Shown piece after piece: positions 1-11,060 of a stretch of 64,000 bases of DNA; within the stretch, counting starts at the first letter, position 1, and each line of letters opens with the position of its first letter. A program made the position numbers and the translations under genes. The DNA comes from Chrysogorgia sp. JL179-B06 (Eukaryota; Cnidaria; Anthozoa; Scleralcyonacea; Chrysogorgiidae). Below the pieces are notes generated by a model that was not told the origin of the DNA, searched no databases, and saw only the letters and a program-made list of their open reading frames with translations. The stretch spans positions 750,001-814,000 of the forward strand of contig JAYKKM010000250.1 of the NCBI GenBank assembly GCA_035772405.1, in the 5' to 3' direction.

Positions 1-174
1 CTGTTAGCATTATGCATTGCTCACTGCTCGCAGTTTGAGCACTCTGGTGACTCCACAATGCAATCCAACAATGTGTAGCCGTACATAGTGGGTCCCAAGT
101 CCACAGTTACCATAAAAGCCATATGGTGATAGCCGGTAGGGCACATTGTATACTTTCGTACACATTGTATACTT

Positions 175-325
175 TCGTATATATACATATATATATATAC
201 ACATATATATATATACACATATATATATACACATATATATATACACATATATATATACACATATATATACATATATATATACATATATATATATACATAT
301 ATATATATATACATATATATATATA
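175..325. repeat. AT-rich TATATAC microsatellite
   Basis: A run of alternating TA tracts punctuated by CAC/TAC. It explains the Tyr/Ile-only open frames on both strands here, which are not genes. Confidence 0.95.
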
Positions 326-380
326 GAGCTGTACTGTAACATTCATCTGATTTACATTTGTTTTCTTGTGTCACACAGAT

Positions 381-655
381 AGTGAATTGATTGGCATTCT
401 AGTAAGTTTGGCTGATGATGCCAATGAAACAACTCCTTCAGATTGTAGTCTGAAACAACCTCTTGCACCAAGAGTCTCGTCTGGTGTCCATGCAAGGTGC
501 GCCTTGTTTCAGAAAATAAACCGCAACGACGCAAGTACAAGGACTTACAAGCCAAAATATTCAAGTATTGGGATGACTTCATTGCTGGTGAAATGACCAG
601 CAAACAATTACTTCATGCATGTGCATATGTCAAATTTGGAATTATATAAGGTCTA
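381..655 (+). pseudogene. Exon-like coding remnant, product unknown
   Basis: The segment starts right after an acceptor-like pyrimidine tract ending CACAG. It is open first in one frame ([18 protein letters not shown] region). From about position 475 a different frame looks coding, with basic residues and a YWDDFIAGEMTSKQLLHAC stretch ending at a stop near 650. Two good frames in succession suggest one old exon with a frameshift. No family is recognised. Its right edge runs into the palindrome that starts at 625. Confidence 0.25.
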
Positions 656-775
656 ATTTTATATAATGTCTAATTTTTTTCTACTTATATTTGTAAAATT
701 TGACCTTATATATAAACTTAACGAAATTAGACCTTATATAAAATTAGACCTAATATAATTCCAAATTTGACATAT
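625..775. repeat. 52-bp inverted repeat (foldback/MITE-like)
   Basis: The left arm (625-676) and right arm (724-775) are reverse complements with two mismatches, separated by a 47-nt AT-rich spacer. Each arm contains the word AGGTCTAATTTTATATAA. No clear target duplication is seen. Confidence 0.9.
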
Positions 776-1700
776 AAATCTCGAACAGACTTTTGTCCAC
801 TATGGTGCCTCATACATATGTCTTTGTGACTTTTTATTAATCGCTGATTGAAATTGATTAAAAATATATATAAATGAGAATCGATAATAATCAATGGAAT
901 TAGTCATGGCTTTTTGTGACTATTGATTGGTAATCGATATTAATCAAGAAGGTGGTAATATCTTTGTAGTTGATTGCAAATAATCATAATTGACAATGTA
1001 AATATTAAGAGATATAGGTTTTTAGGTATATTAGGTTGTACAATGTACATAGGTATATCCGTATATGTATATGTATGTATTTTAATGTAAATATTAAGAA
1101 TTTCCTAAAAAAATTAGTGATCTTTTAAATATGTTTGTCTTTTCAATCAATTGGTTGCCACTGAAAAACCTAAAATGTGCACTATGAGTTCAACAAGAGA
1201 CATGCATTCTTCTACAGGTATATTATTTATAAAGTTAAAACTCAATCAGGTAAATTAATGTTCAAAAATCCAAGAGTATTTAATTTCATTAATAGCTTCT
1301 ATAATTAATATGGCATTTTCGCAAATTCTTTCCGACATAAGAATAGTAAGATATGCTGTAAATGCGGGTTTCAATTGGCCAATGATCTATGGATTTTTCT
1401 TAAAATCTTTTCATGTTCCTAAAAAGTTATTAGTTATATAAATTATATGCAATTCCACAATCTATATTAGATAAAAATTAGCCAAGAGGAATAAGTCATT
1501 TTCACACTTGCATTTAAAACTATATTAGATAAAAATTAGCCAAGAGGAATAAGTCATTTTCACACTTGCATTTAAAACTACTATGTTGACTTGAGATTAC
1601 CTTTCCTCCAGCAGCAGGTCTTGAGTCTCTTGACATATAAATGTAAAGTCTACCGGATTCGTTGATCTTGAGCTGGTTTACTTCGTATAAAAGAGTATTT
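776..1700. other. AT-rich interval without a gene
   Basis: I see no supportable coding region. The sequence is AT-rich with short self-similar words such as AATCGAT/TAATCAA. The only clear structure is the 58-bp duplication listed separately. Confidence 0.6.
1463..1578. repeat. Perfect 58-bp tandem duplication
   Basis: Two adjacent, identical 58-bp copies (1463-1520 and 1521-1578), each starting TATATTAGATAAAAATTAGC and ending CATTTAAAAC. The absence of differences implies a recent event or an assembly duplication. Confidence 0.95.
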
Positions 1701-1720
1701 TTAAAATAAGCGTGCAGTTG

Positions 1721-1780
1721 GCCGAGTTAGTCTTTGACCTGGGCCGAGTTGGTCTTTGACCTGGGCCGAGTTGGTTGGGC
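1721..1780 (+). repeat. 22-bp tandem repeat, 2.7 copies
   Basis: Units of the form GCCGAGTTGGTCTTTGACCT plus GG start at 1721, 1743 and 1765 (the last is partial). It runs directly into the reverse-transcriptase fragment that follows. Confidence 0.85.
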
Positions 1781-2449
1781 CAAGTTGACCGTAATTCGGA
1801 GGAAGTTACGAGAAAGCTTCGCCAAATCAGTACGGCAAGAGCAGGTGGCCCTGCCGACCTGCCGAATTGGGTACTCCGAGAATATTCTGATATCCTTGCT
1901 CCTGCTATTGCTGATTATCTCAATACATCTTTCCATGAGTGCAAAGTGACACGAGTATGGACGATAGCAGATGTACCACCAGTGCCTAAAGTCTCTTCGA
2001 TCACAGACTATAACAAAGATCTAAGGCCCATTTCTTTGACCTCTACCTTATCAAAGGTAGCCGAAGGAGTGGTCATCGAGCGTGACTTAAAACCCACATT
2101 GTTAAAGTCAATTGATCAACGACAGTTTGGGTTTATTCCTGATTCCTGCACAACTTTTGCACTTATCTCGATGATACATAGCTGACTCGAAGCAACTGAT
2201 GGGACTTGTGCCACCGCTAGGATCGCCTTTTTGGACTATAGGAAAGCATTTGATTTAGTTGATCATAACCTACTAATCGCTAAACTCTACAGCCTTGGTA
2301 TTAAGCCTACTGTGGTGAATTGGATTATCGACTTCCTGCACGGTAGATCTCAAAGAGTCAAACTCAATTCAGAGTGCCATTCCACTTTTATACCGGTTCC
2401 TGCTGGAATTCCACAAGGTACCAGGATTGGTCCCTGGCTCTTTCTCGGT
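1775..2449 (+). pseudogene. LINE reverse-transcriptase fragment (CR1/jockey-like)
   Basis: One frame encodes the N-terminal half of a non-LTR reverse transcriptase: a GGPADLPNWVLRE finger segment, then LRPISLTSTLSKVAEGVV, QFGFIPD, LDYRKAFDLVDHNLL (first catalytic Asp) and GIPQGTRIGPWLF. The frame is kept across a TGA at 2183-2185, after ALISMIHS, and continues with the KAFD motif. The YADD box is missing because the sequence switches abruptly at about 2449 to a different retroelement. It is inactive through truncation and a stop. RT function in target-primed reverse transcription is known for the family. Confidence 0.85.
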
Positions 2450-4960
2450 CGTTCCTCCCACAACGGAGGCCACAGACAGCCCTCCTCCATCCCAGTTGCT
2501 TCTACGGATGTGGATATTCCAGGTCATGAAACCTGGCCAGAAGATGGCTGTAGTAGCAAAACCGGGGTTTCTGTAAGCGGCTCGGCCGGGTTCTCCAACT
2601 ACACTCAACAGGAAAGTCGTACGGAAATGGATAAATTTTTACTCGGACTCGCTGCAAATGCTCCTGAGTTGCTTGACGTGAGTGAGGACAGGGAGTACCC
2701 CGATCCGTCCTAAATGTTAACAAACTCCTGCTTCACGTTCAAGCTTTTAACCCTGAACATAAACAGTTTAAATGACCGCACTAAACAGGTCACTTTTATA
2801 CAGTGGTTAAAATGTGTTAAGGCGGACATTATATGTCTGCAAGAGACACGCGTTAAAACCCATGCTACTTTAAGGCCTCTTCGTCAATCTCAAACAAACG
2901 AGTAGGCACTGCTATCCTTGTTCACACCAGCCACCAGCTCGAAAAGGTGCGGCGAGATGAGCCTGGCCGTTTTGTGCAGGCTGAGGTAACGATGGATGAG
3001 GAGAGAGTGCGTTGTTTCTTTATACGCCCCTAGCCGTAATCCAGAAAAGAACAAATTTATTTCTTCTCTGCCAGACTTTATTGATCTGGCTGTACCCACT
3101 TGATCTGGCTGTACCCACTTGATCTAGCTGTACCGCCGTCGTACCAGCGTGCGCACCAAACTTAGTGGCAGAGAGTGTCTACCTTGCAGTCACTTCTCAC
3201 TGCAACTAACACCTTTCCAGTATGGCGAACGCAACATCCTGGAGTATGTACTTTTTTCGGACACGCTTCAGGAGAGTGCTCTTCACGAATTGATATGGTT
3301 TGGGCACCAATCAACTTCAAACAACAAGTGGAGAATAGTGAATATTACCCTTCCTTTTTTACAGACCATTGGTATCTTTTGGTCACATTTCCCCTGCCAG
3401 CATCTATTGGCATTGTGCCTGGAAGCTCAATACTTCTGTACTCAAAGATATGGATTACTGTAAGCTCGTCAAATCTTTCTGTACCTTTTGGCGCACGCAA
3501 AGCAAGGACTTCCCCAACCCTCTCAACTGGTGGGATTATGGGGAAATTTTATTTGCGAGAGGTCACAAGGAGCTTTTGTAAGGCAAAAGTCTTAGCCGCA
3601 TCAGCCCTAAAAACTAATTTAGGCAGCCGACTGCAAACTTTACAGCGTCTGTTCGACGCCGGGGATTCATCTGTGTTCACCGAGCTCTGCACAGTTCAGG
3701 AGGGGTTATGCTCCTACGAAATTCGCGCAGCTCAAGTGTATGCTAGATGCCAATGGGCCGAGGAGGGGGAAACTTCTTCTGCATATTTATTTTCTCTTGA
3801 AAAGAAACAAGCAGAAAAAGACATTGTCCGCCATAAAAGACCCTGTGACTTCCGTCGTACACCACGACTCTCTTGCCATACTACAAGTATGGGCAAATTA
3901 TTATAATGACCTTTTTATAGCAGAGGAGTGCGATTCAGTTGTCCAGGACTTCCTTCTGTCAAAACTGGTAAAGAAGCTTTCTCCAGAGATACAAGCGAGC
4001 TGTGGGCTTGTTACACCTGAGACACCGGGGTCAGACGGTTTTCCAACCGAGTTCTATTCCAATTTTTGGGATATTATCGGCCCAGACCTCGTAGTGGTCT
4101 TAAATTACGCATATTCTAACGGTTCGTTATCCACCTCTCAGCAGTGTGGGTTCATTATTGTTTTATATAAAAGGCAACCGTTTGGAAACAAAAAATTGGC
4201 GCCCAATTAGTCTGTTGAACACAAATTACAAGATCGCGACTTGGGAAATTTCCGGACGCCTCCTTGGTGCAATTTCTTCCATCGTATTGCCTGATCAAAC
4301 TTGCCGCATCCCCAGCAGAACAATAGGGTAAATTCTGAGGGACATCGATTTGGCAGAGGTACACCAACTGCCAGTGGCGCTCCTTTCCTTAGACCAGGAT
4401 AAAGCCTTCGATCGAGTCGACTGGACCTTCCTGGCACGCACCCTCACTGTAATGGGCTTTGGGCCTGCCTTTCGGCAATGGATTCAGCTCTTCTATACGG
4501 ATGTTGAATCCTCCGTGGTCAATGGCGGATGTCACCATTTTCCCATCCATCTCGGGGAGTACGACAAGGGTCCTTTGTCCCCTCTCTTATATGTGCTGTG
4601 TGCAGAGGTACTTGCCTGTAACCTGCGTACAGCCACAGGTATCTCCGCCCTTAAAATGACCGACTTGCTCCAAGAGCTGCAGTGCTTGTGTTATGCTGAC
4701 TACACGACAGTCGTCGTTACATTCGATACCTCGCTGCCTGCAGTTTTTGGGGGAAACGAGAATTACCCAAAAGGAACAGGTGCGAAGTTGAACCGTGGCA
4801 AGTCCAAGGGATTGTGGCTCGGGGCATGGAAGCACCGTACTGACACCCCCACGGTTTGACATGGGTACAGGACCTTCCTGTACTTGGGGCTGTTCTCAGC
4901 ACATCTGACTATACAACGGTAACCTGGGAACCACGTATCGCCAAGGTAGAACTAGGTCCC
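2449..4960 (+). pseudogene. Tx1/L1-like LINE: ORF1 tail, endonuclease, reverse transcriptase
   Basis: Positions 2449-2713 match the ORF1 C-terminus of the copy near 18980-19290 (shared DIPGHE.W and ELLDVSED words). ORF2 begins at 2714 with an AP-endonuclease start (LLTLNINSLNDRTKQ, ADIICLQET). It changes frame near 2900, regains endonuclease end motifs (SSRIDMVWAP) near 3270-3310, and passes through the linker. RT spans about 4020-4860: PGSDGFPTEFY, a NWRPISLLN box across a frameshift at 4190, LDQDKAFDRVDW and GPLSPLLYVL. The catalytic box is CYADY instead of YADD, so one essential Asp is lost. Several frameshifts also make it non-functional. The 3' end is indistinct near 4960. Confidence 0.85.
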
Positions 4961-5084
4961 AAGGACAGTGCAAAGTTTTGTAGAGTTGTGCATCATATTA
5001 AATAAAACACTAGTAGCATAACGCATGACACAAGTTTAATGCTGTGCAGGATTTTAGAGATTGGTTGCTTATAAAGCTGCAGTA

Positions 5085-6955
5085 TTATTACTTGGGCTAC
5101 CTGTGGTAGCACCAAGTCTTAAAATGGGCTCTGTTTTCCATGTTATTATTTATGTCGAGAATTTGCAATACGTCTCACGATAAAGCGCGCAACCAGGATT
5201 TTTGAAAGGGGGTCGTTTTCACAACAGTAACGACGATGCTCTAGGGGGGTCCGGGGGCATGCACCCGCGGAAATTTTTTGAAATTTGGGTCTCTAAAACG
5301 GCATTTCCTGCATTTTGAGGACACTTTTGATCAAAAACAAAAGTCTTATTTTTAAGAAACATTTGGTCCAAATGAGATTAGACTTGCATTTTAATATTGT
5401 TTGAGAAAACGTTTGGTAATTTGGAAGTGTAAATTAGGTGGGCACAGTTTTCTTTTATCCATATTAACCTCAAGTATTCCACCCAATCTAGCGAAATATC
5501 GAATCGTGGCATCGTGCTCGAAAAATTCGTATAAAACAAGATGGCCGTGCACCAATCTTGTTCCCAGAGCCTTCCGATCGTGCACGGAAATTTGTCAGTC
5601 CCGAGCCACATCGGCGGAGGAACATATGCATGAAATTGAAACAAGATCGTGAACAACGTAACAAGATCATGACAAACCCTTTTGCAAATTTTATAAATTT
5701 GGAGCTTTATATAATTCAAGTTAAAAAAAATCAAAATAGTGCTGTAAAAGTAACTTTTGACCTCCAAAATTTTCCCTCGTGCCTCCAAAAGGGGGGGCGC
5801 CCTTGCTCCCGATAGGCTTTGCGAAACATGCAAGAAATGCAGTCATCCCGCGATAGGCATTGCAAAACGTTGTCAATGAATCGCAGTCGGAAAAGCATTT
5901 ATGAGACCTGTAAACCCACAAACTATAAATGCAAAGATTCTCTACAGGATACCTGGACGAGAGAAACACATGAGAGATTAAAGAAAGAACTCGCAGAACC
6001 GTGGACGAAACTTCAACATGACAACATATAGTCATTGCAATTTAATGCGAGCGAATATTTGAAGCGAGTTCGAACTTTCGTTTTATTGCCAATGAATCGC
6101 AGTTGGAAAAGTCTACCGAGACCTGTAAACCCGCAAACCATTGCAAAGATTCTCTCAAGACGAGAGAAACACAATGATGAGAGATCAATCATTAAGACGG
6201 AATGGACAGCTGAAGGACAGGGAAATATTATTATACCAAATATTAATCATTATGAACCGTAACGTTTGTTTTTGTCCGATTTAAATCAATTCTATATCGA
6301 AATGATCACTTGAATCTGGCGAATCGAACGCTGTAGGTTTCGTCTACTTAAAATGTGAAGATCAGATGTTATATGAGAAAATGTGTAAGCAATTAAAGCG
6401 AGACTTGTCTTTAAAATCATAGGACATATGGGCCGAACCCCGGCGTTCGGGGGAGCGGAGGTAAGACCCTGGGTACGAGGTTGATATGGCTTCAAGATCT
6501 ATTCGTCGTTTTAATACCGATGATTTAATGGTTTTATGTCCATTAAACCGATGCAATTTCGTAACAGATATGTTTCGTATACCTTGCCGTTGATTTTTAT
6601 ATGAATTTTGACACACGAAGACCTTCAATCGAACATATTAGAAAAAAAAGCATTGTCGTGTTTAGTGTTGACATTAAATTTCGTCTGCGTGTCAGGCGTT
6701 CTGCATTGGGGAGGCTAGCCTGCATGTAGACGCCTGATTTTTCTTCGTTATTTCCAGCCCAGCGCTGCACAATGCCTTCAGTGCCTGATTACAGAAATCA
6801 ATGCATTAAAAATTATCCTTGGTAATATGACAAGTGAGCCGGTTTTATAATTCCAACTGTCTAACATGCCACCAATGCATACCCATCTCCGCAGGCAATA
6901 TGCGTGCCATGTCCCTACAAGTAGCCCGAGTTAACGCCTAGCGGGCGTCTTGTTA
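5085..6955 (+). mobile_element. Possible Helentron-like (HINE) copy, rearranged
   Basis: It opens with TATTACTTGGGCTACCTG, as does the copy at 53758. It closes with GTAGCCCGAGTTAA and the small hairpin ACGCC-TAGC-GGGCGT followed by CTTGTTA (6934-6955), the same 3' end as the copies at 54714 and 58061. The interior does not resemble those copies beyond the first tens of bases, so it may contain nested insertions, including a GC-rich segment near 6430-6485. No gene is credible inside. Confidence 0.5.
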
Positions 6956-7560
6956 ATAGTAATATACTGTCAGTTAGAAAAACAATTCTTGATCTTTATT
7001 ATTTTAACCACAAGGTTGATAAAGGTGATAAGTTGGACAGAACATTATGGCTGTGGCAACAATGTCTATGGATACAATTTCACTGGCTAATGCCCTATGA
7101 TTATTGGGAACAAACACAAAATCCTAATAAGAGAACTATAAATTAAATAAATTAAATGACAATGAACAATAAACATTAGAAAAGTAAATTTTAATATCCA
7201 GACGAGAAAGAAAATAATGCTAGCCAGTGTTTTGATGACGTTAAAGGAAGTGAAGTCCAAAGACAAAGAAATAATTGTTTTTTTTGTAATAAAAAGTGCC
7301 ATATAATGGACTACCTCGACTGTTTGGTCTTTACAGTAAAATACCAAACCTTGGGCGGTTTTGCTCAGCCAATACAGCAAGATCTCGGTTAGATATTTTA
7401 CCATAAAGACCTCAGTCTTGGTCATTAAGTAGTTAATATTAAAATTATTTTACATATCAAAAATCCCATCCCTCGATCTTTTAAAAAAACAAATTCCCTT
7501 TATCTGAGAAGCAACCGTCTCTAACCGCACGTATTCCGAATCCCAGATTTAAAGGGTTGC
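6956..7560. other. AT-rich interval without a gene
   Basis: A hydrophobic minus-strand frame at 7087-7425 is AT-driven and shows no start context or motif. I see nothing else. Confidence 0.6.
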
Positions 7561-8330
7561 AAGAATTGTGCGATGTATAAGATTTTGACGCTAAATGTTC
7601 AAGGACTTCGTTCCTTGACCAATTCTTTTTATCAATATCACTGCTGGAAATACTTTTTGCGCCGTGCGCTTCTGGCTGAGCCAATTGAGCGTATTTTAGG
7701 TTCACCCGAAATCAGTCCCGCCACATTGCGCAAACTTTCGCCTTTCTATCACGCAGTAATCAGTTCATGGATCGATGCTAGAGCAGCTATCATCAATGGA
7801 CAATGGATGATCTTCAGTAACCAACAGCAAAACACTTCGTTGGAATCTTTAAAAGCTTGTGCGGCTCACCGTAATTTTCGAGACTGCGACAACAGTACAT
7901 CGTTGTGTGCAGAGGTGTCCTTACGTTGAGTGGTCCACCGTTTGGCAAAGTCTTAATGTCTTGAAATACGACCGTTCAGCGTTGGATACTTCGTGGCTGG
8001 TCGCTCATGGCGTCCTACCCACTGCTGATCGTTTGCTTCGCTTCGGCATGGTGGGTGTGAATCCGACCTGTCATTGTGGTAACCCAGAGACCCCAGAACA
8101 TCTTTTATTTGCTTGCCCATTCGCCATTGGTTCTATAAGTTGTTAGACTTAGACGTTTTTAACCAGATTTTACCCAGCCTTGTGTTTGTTTTTAGAGGTC
8201 TTGACTGTCGGGAACGTCACACTTCGTGGGGCGGCAACGGTACGGTCGAGATCCCAAACCGTTGTATGGAGTTGTCTTTATTTTCCTGGTAGGAATAATT
8301 AACCAGTTTTTTCTTGGGAGACATGGCAAG
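7561..8330 (+). pseudogene. Tx1/L1-like LINE: endonuclease start fused to zf-RVT tail
   Basis: ORF2 begins at 7573 (MYKILTLNVQGLRSLT), a typical AP-endonuclease start. After some 15 residues it jumps to the C-terminal region (LRKLSPFYHAVISSW), so nearly the whole endonuclease and RT are deleted. A second frame (7940-8146) has the zinc-binding module that follows RT in L1/Tx1 elements: SWLVAHGVLPTADRLLRFGM then CHCGNPETPEHLLFACP, with ordered Cys/His ligands. Further C-terminal residues trail to about 8330. Confidence 0.8.
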
Positions 8331-8521
8331 TGAGCCCTCCTGGAGGGTAGATATTCTCGGAGTCTCATCAGTAGTTTTAAATCATTCTCGATTCGGACTT
8401 CAGCCTAGTAGAATGCTAGGGTAGCAAAACAGAAAGAAGCCGGGCACGCCTTCATTGCACGGGTCATTTCATGGCACGTGGAGTGCGAAGGCATAATCCA
8501 AAAATGAGATCAAGTGTAGTA

Positions 8522-8677
8522 TCTGTTCTTATCAGCTTAATATCTGGTATGTCAGGCAATGCCTGACTCGTATATTAAACTGATTTTTGGACCTAGGCCA
8601 TGGGATTGTGAAGCTTGCTTTGCCCTGGCCACAGGTTGTCTCGGTATCGCACTACCTCCGAGTATGGCCCACACATC
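8522..8677 (+). repeat. Dispersed repeat, copy A
   Basis: It shares TTAATATCTGGTATGTCAGG, GGCCATGGGATTGTGAAGC and GGCCCACACATCAC with 24936-25059. It has about 40 extra bases in the middle. The bases just before it (8505-8540) also match 21556-21597. Confidence 0.8.
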
Positions 8678-9027
8678 ACAATAAAAAAGCAACAACAAAA
8701 TAACGAAATGATTCCACTGATTCATATTTCTTATTCCTTCCAACAGGTGCAGCATCACCAAGCCAGTTTCAGCTAGTCAACACCAAACTCGAACATGGAA
8801 GCACCGATGCAAATCCACAACGAACACATAATCACCAATCGACAGTTCAGGATGAAATCCTCGACCGACTTTCACCAAAACAAAGTATGTAGCTTTAAAA
8901 ATAACTGAGCTACATTGCGATCCTCTAGAAGCGTATTCTGCATCCAGAATATCGAAGACACGTGTTCAGCGCCACCAAAACATCCAAATTTCCACGCTCG
9001 AATTCACCATTCACCCACATGCCCGAT

Positions 9028-9110
9028 AAACCTATTATCCAATCAAAATCAAAATCCAAAAACCTTCGCTGCCGGCGAAGGTTTTTGTATTTTGATTGGA
9101 TAATAGGTTT
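9028..9110. repeat. Near-perfect palindrome, about 36-42-bp arms
   Basis: The left arm from 9028 (AAACCTATTATCCAATCAAA) is mirrored by the right arm ending at 9110 (TTTGATTGGATAATAGGTTT). The arms meet at CCTTCGC-TGCCG-GCGAAGG. A small indel separates them. It resembles a foldback MITE. Confidence 0.9.
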
Positions 9111-9699
9111 AAACTCATACTTAGCTGACGCGAGTCTCGCAAGTATCGATCTTTAAGTGGTGAAAGATCCATGTTAGGACCTTGCTAAGGCTTTAACTTA
9201 GCCACTTAGACTACTAGCTGTCACTGTCGACAGACACGTTTCACTTTTATTAAGGGCGCCCATTGTCTTTTTAGATAGTTAGGCAGGCTTAGATAGATAG
9301 TTAGGCAGGCAGGCTTAACCTGCGGGCTCATAGCGTGCAGGCGCGGTTTTTCTGCTGCGTGGTTTGGGGTGTTCGTCCCTGGCGAGCAGGCGTCCTCCCT
9401 CCTGCTGGGATTCCCTTTTTACAGGTTTGATTCCCTTTTTACAGGTTTGTCATACCTGTTTGTTTGCTTGTGTGTGGAGGTTATTCGTTCTTGACGAGCA
9501 GACATCCTCCTCCTGCTGTGTTGTTCCCTTGTGTACACACGCTTATTAAATTAAACTAAATTACTTAGTACAGCAGGCTTATCCTGCAAGTGTGCAATCG
9601 TTTGTTGGTTTTTTCCCGTTATTTCGTTTATTATTACCGGAAGAGTAAAATTTAAGCGGGAATAACCCATGAGCCCACGATGGTGCTTTTTCCTTCAGT

Positions 9700-10379
9700 T
9701 TAATTTTGGTTGCAATTCATTGTAACATTTCCTTTTTTTCTTTTCAAACATGCCTATTCCTTTCAAACATGCCTATTCCTCACCGACTATGCGCAATGGA
9801 ACAGCACTACGTCTGTTGTTACACTGACCAACTGCATAGTTGGTAAGGATCTGGCCAAAGTCGTCCGTCTGGACTTGATTACCGCCATTGTACCCAAAAA
9901 AATCAAAGATGTCCAAATCCTTCTGCGTCATTGCTTCCGAGTAGAGTTCAAGTCCACACAACTGCACCAACAATTCGATTTAAAGGGACTTGATTTTTGC
10001 GGTGTTCATCTCAACCCGCAACCCGCACACGAAAACCTTAAACAGCTATTCGTGGATAACGCCCCTTTGCAGGTCCCAAACGATGTTTTTCGTGATACCC
10101 TCGCACAGTATGGCAGGGTCGCCAACGTCAAACATCTGCCTGTAAAGGGTATGCAAAAATACAATCGGGTACGCGAATGGTCACTATGGCCATACACGCT
10201 CCAATACCAGTGTCATTAATGGTGGCTGGTCGTCGATGTAAGGTTATCAGGGCAAGCCCTCAACCTGTTTTTCGTGTGGCAAAGCCAGACACATTGTCCA
10301 AAATTGCCCCTCGAAAACATCGAAGAGAACCTTCCCATCTGTGACCGGTTCAAACGCCATTACCACTCCTCAAAGCCAG
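9700..10379 (+). pseudogene. Tx1-like LINE ORF1 (RRM-like plus CCHC knuckle)
   Basis: The frame from 9710 carries the ORF1 signature shared with other copies here: PNDVFRDTLAQYGRVANVKHL, related to PNDVFHETLQSYGRVVSVKHL at about 13280. A frameshift near 10160 moves coding to another frame, where a CCHC zinc knuckle appears (CFSCGKARHIVQNCP, about 10273-10317). ORF1 proteins of this clade bind element RNA. A 19-bp duplication (TTTCAAACATGCCTATTCC) lies near 9744-9781. It is truncated at about 10379, where minus-strand pseudogene sequence begins. Confidence 0.75.
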
Positions 10380-10903
10380 CTTACCACAGTCCTCTTTGTA
10401 TTTCTTTAGGGTAAACATTTTCTCTGCACCTGGCAAGGTTCTTGCAAGTTTCCCATCCTGGTACACTAAAAGCAACTGGATATTGTTATTAAAAATCGTG
10501 TCATATGCCACGCGTTTTTTTTAAGGCTGCTTCAACGACACCATCGTAATCTGAATTCTTATTTACTTTGAGGGGCAAAGATTTACCTCTTAACGATTTA
10601 ACCTCGCCATTAGAATACTTCATGACTCCAATAATAATCAATACATCTTCTGGTTCATCTCTTCGTTTTGCAGATTTGTTCGTCCGCTGCTTGCTCTTTT
10701 CCTTGTAAAAATCATTAAAGCATGAAGGTCTTTTGAACCACGGAGCTGCCGCCCGACTTGCCGTCTGAAATCGAAGCAGTGGCTGAAGTAGAAGCAGCGG
10801 CTGAAGTTTTAATGACATTGAGCCGAGTTAAAACGCTTTTCCCACAACTGGAGCAAAACTTCGGATCCCCCTTCAGATTGGATCCACAACCTGAACAAAA
10901 CAT
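10380..10903 (-). pseudogene. Zinc-ribbon protein pseudogene, uncharacterised family
   Basis: From ATG at 10903 the minus strand encodes a double CxxC zinc ribbon (MFCSGCGSNLKGDPKFCSSCGKS), a Ser/Ala-rich linker, and a conserved-looking module spread over three frames: RPSCFNDFYKEKSKQR, SLRGKSLPLKVNKNSDYDGV, then VAYDTIFNN, LVYQDGKLARTLPGAEKMF and LKKYKED. Frame changes lie near 10735 and 10515. I recall similar uncharacterised proteins from cnidarians and fish, but no function is assigned. The left edge is cut by retroelement sequence. Confidence 0.6.
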
Positions 10904-10997
10904 ATTCCCGTGGCAAAGCTGTCTCCTTGGATTTCCACTGAACACTAAAACTAAAACGGAACCGGATCTGCTCACACAAAACCGGAAACATTTCTTG

Positions 10998-11058
10998 TGA
11001 ATTTCTTGTCGTGTTTTAGTGAATTTCTGGTTGTGTTTTGATGAATTTCTTGTTGTGA
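10998..11058 (+). repeat. About 20-bp imperfect tandem repeat, three units
   Basis: Three variants of TGAATTTCTTGTYGTGTTTT lie between the zinc-ribbon pseudogene and the Tx1-like 5' leader. Confidence 0.75.
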
Positions 11059-11060
11059 AC

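Larger units (their letters stand above)
8331..9700. other. Interval of small repeats, no gene
   Basis: No credible gene. It holds a dispersed repeat (8522-8677), a palindrome (9028-9110), TTAGATAGTTAGGCAGGC-type short repeats near 9272-9318, and a 20-bp direct duplication (GATTCCCTTTTTACAGGTTT) near 9409-9448. The last part may be the 5' leader of the ORF1 that follows. Confidence 0.55.

Noticed and set aside
10..382. Overlapping Tyr/Ile-rich open frames on both strands
   Set aside because: They are produced by the TA-rich microsatellite; no composition or motif of a real protein.
1721..1780. CRISPR-like repeat array (also 55266-55496 and 25060-25345)
   Set aside because: Direct tandem units without unique spacers of constant length, in a eukaryotic genome.
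7087..7425. Minus-strand hydrophobic frame of 112 residues
   Set aside because: AT-driven Ile/Leu/Phe content, no signal or domain, and no support from neighbours.
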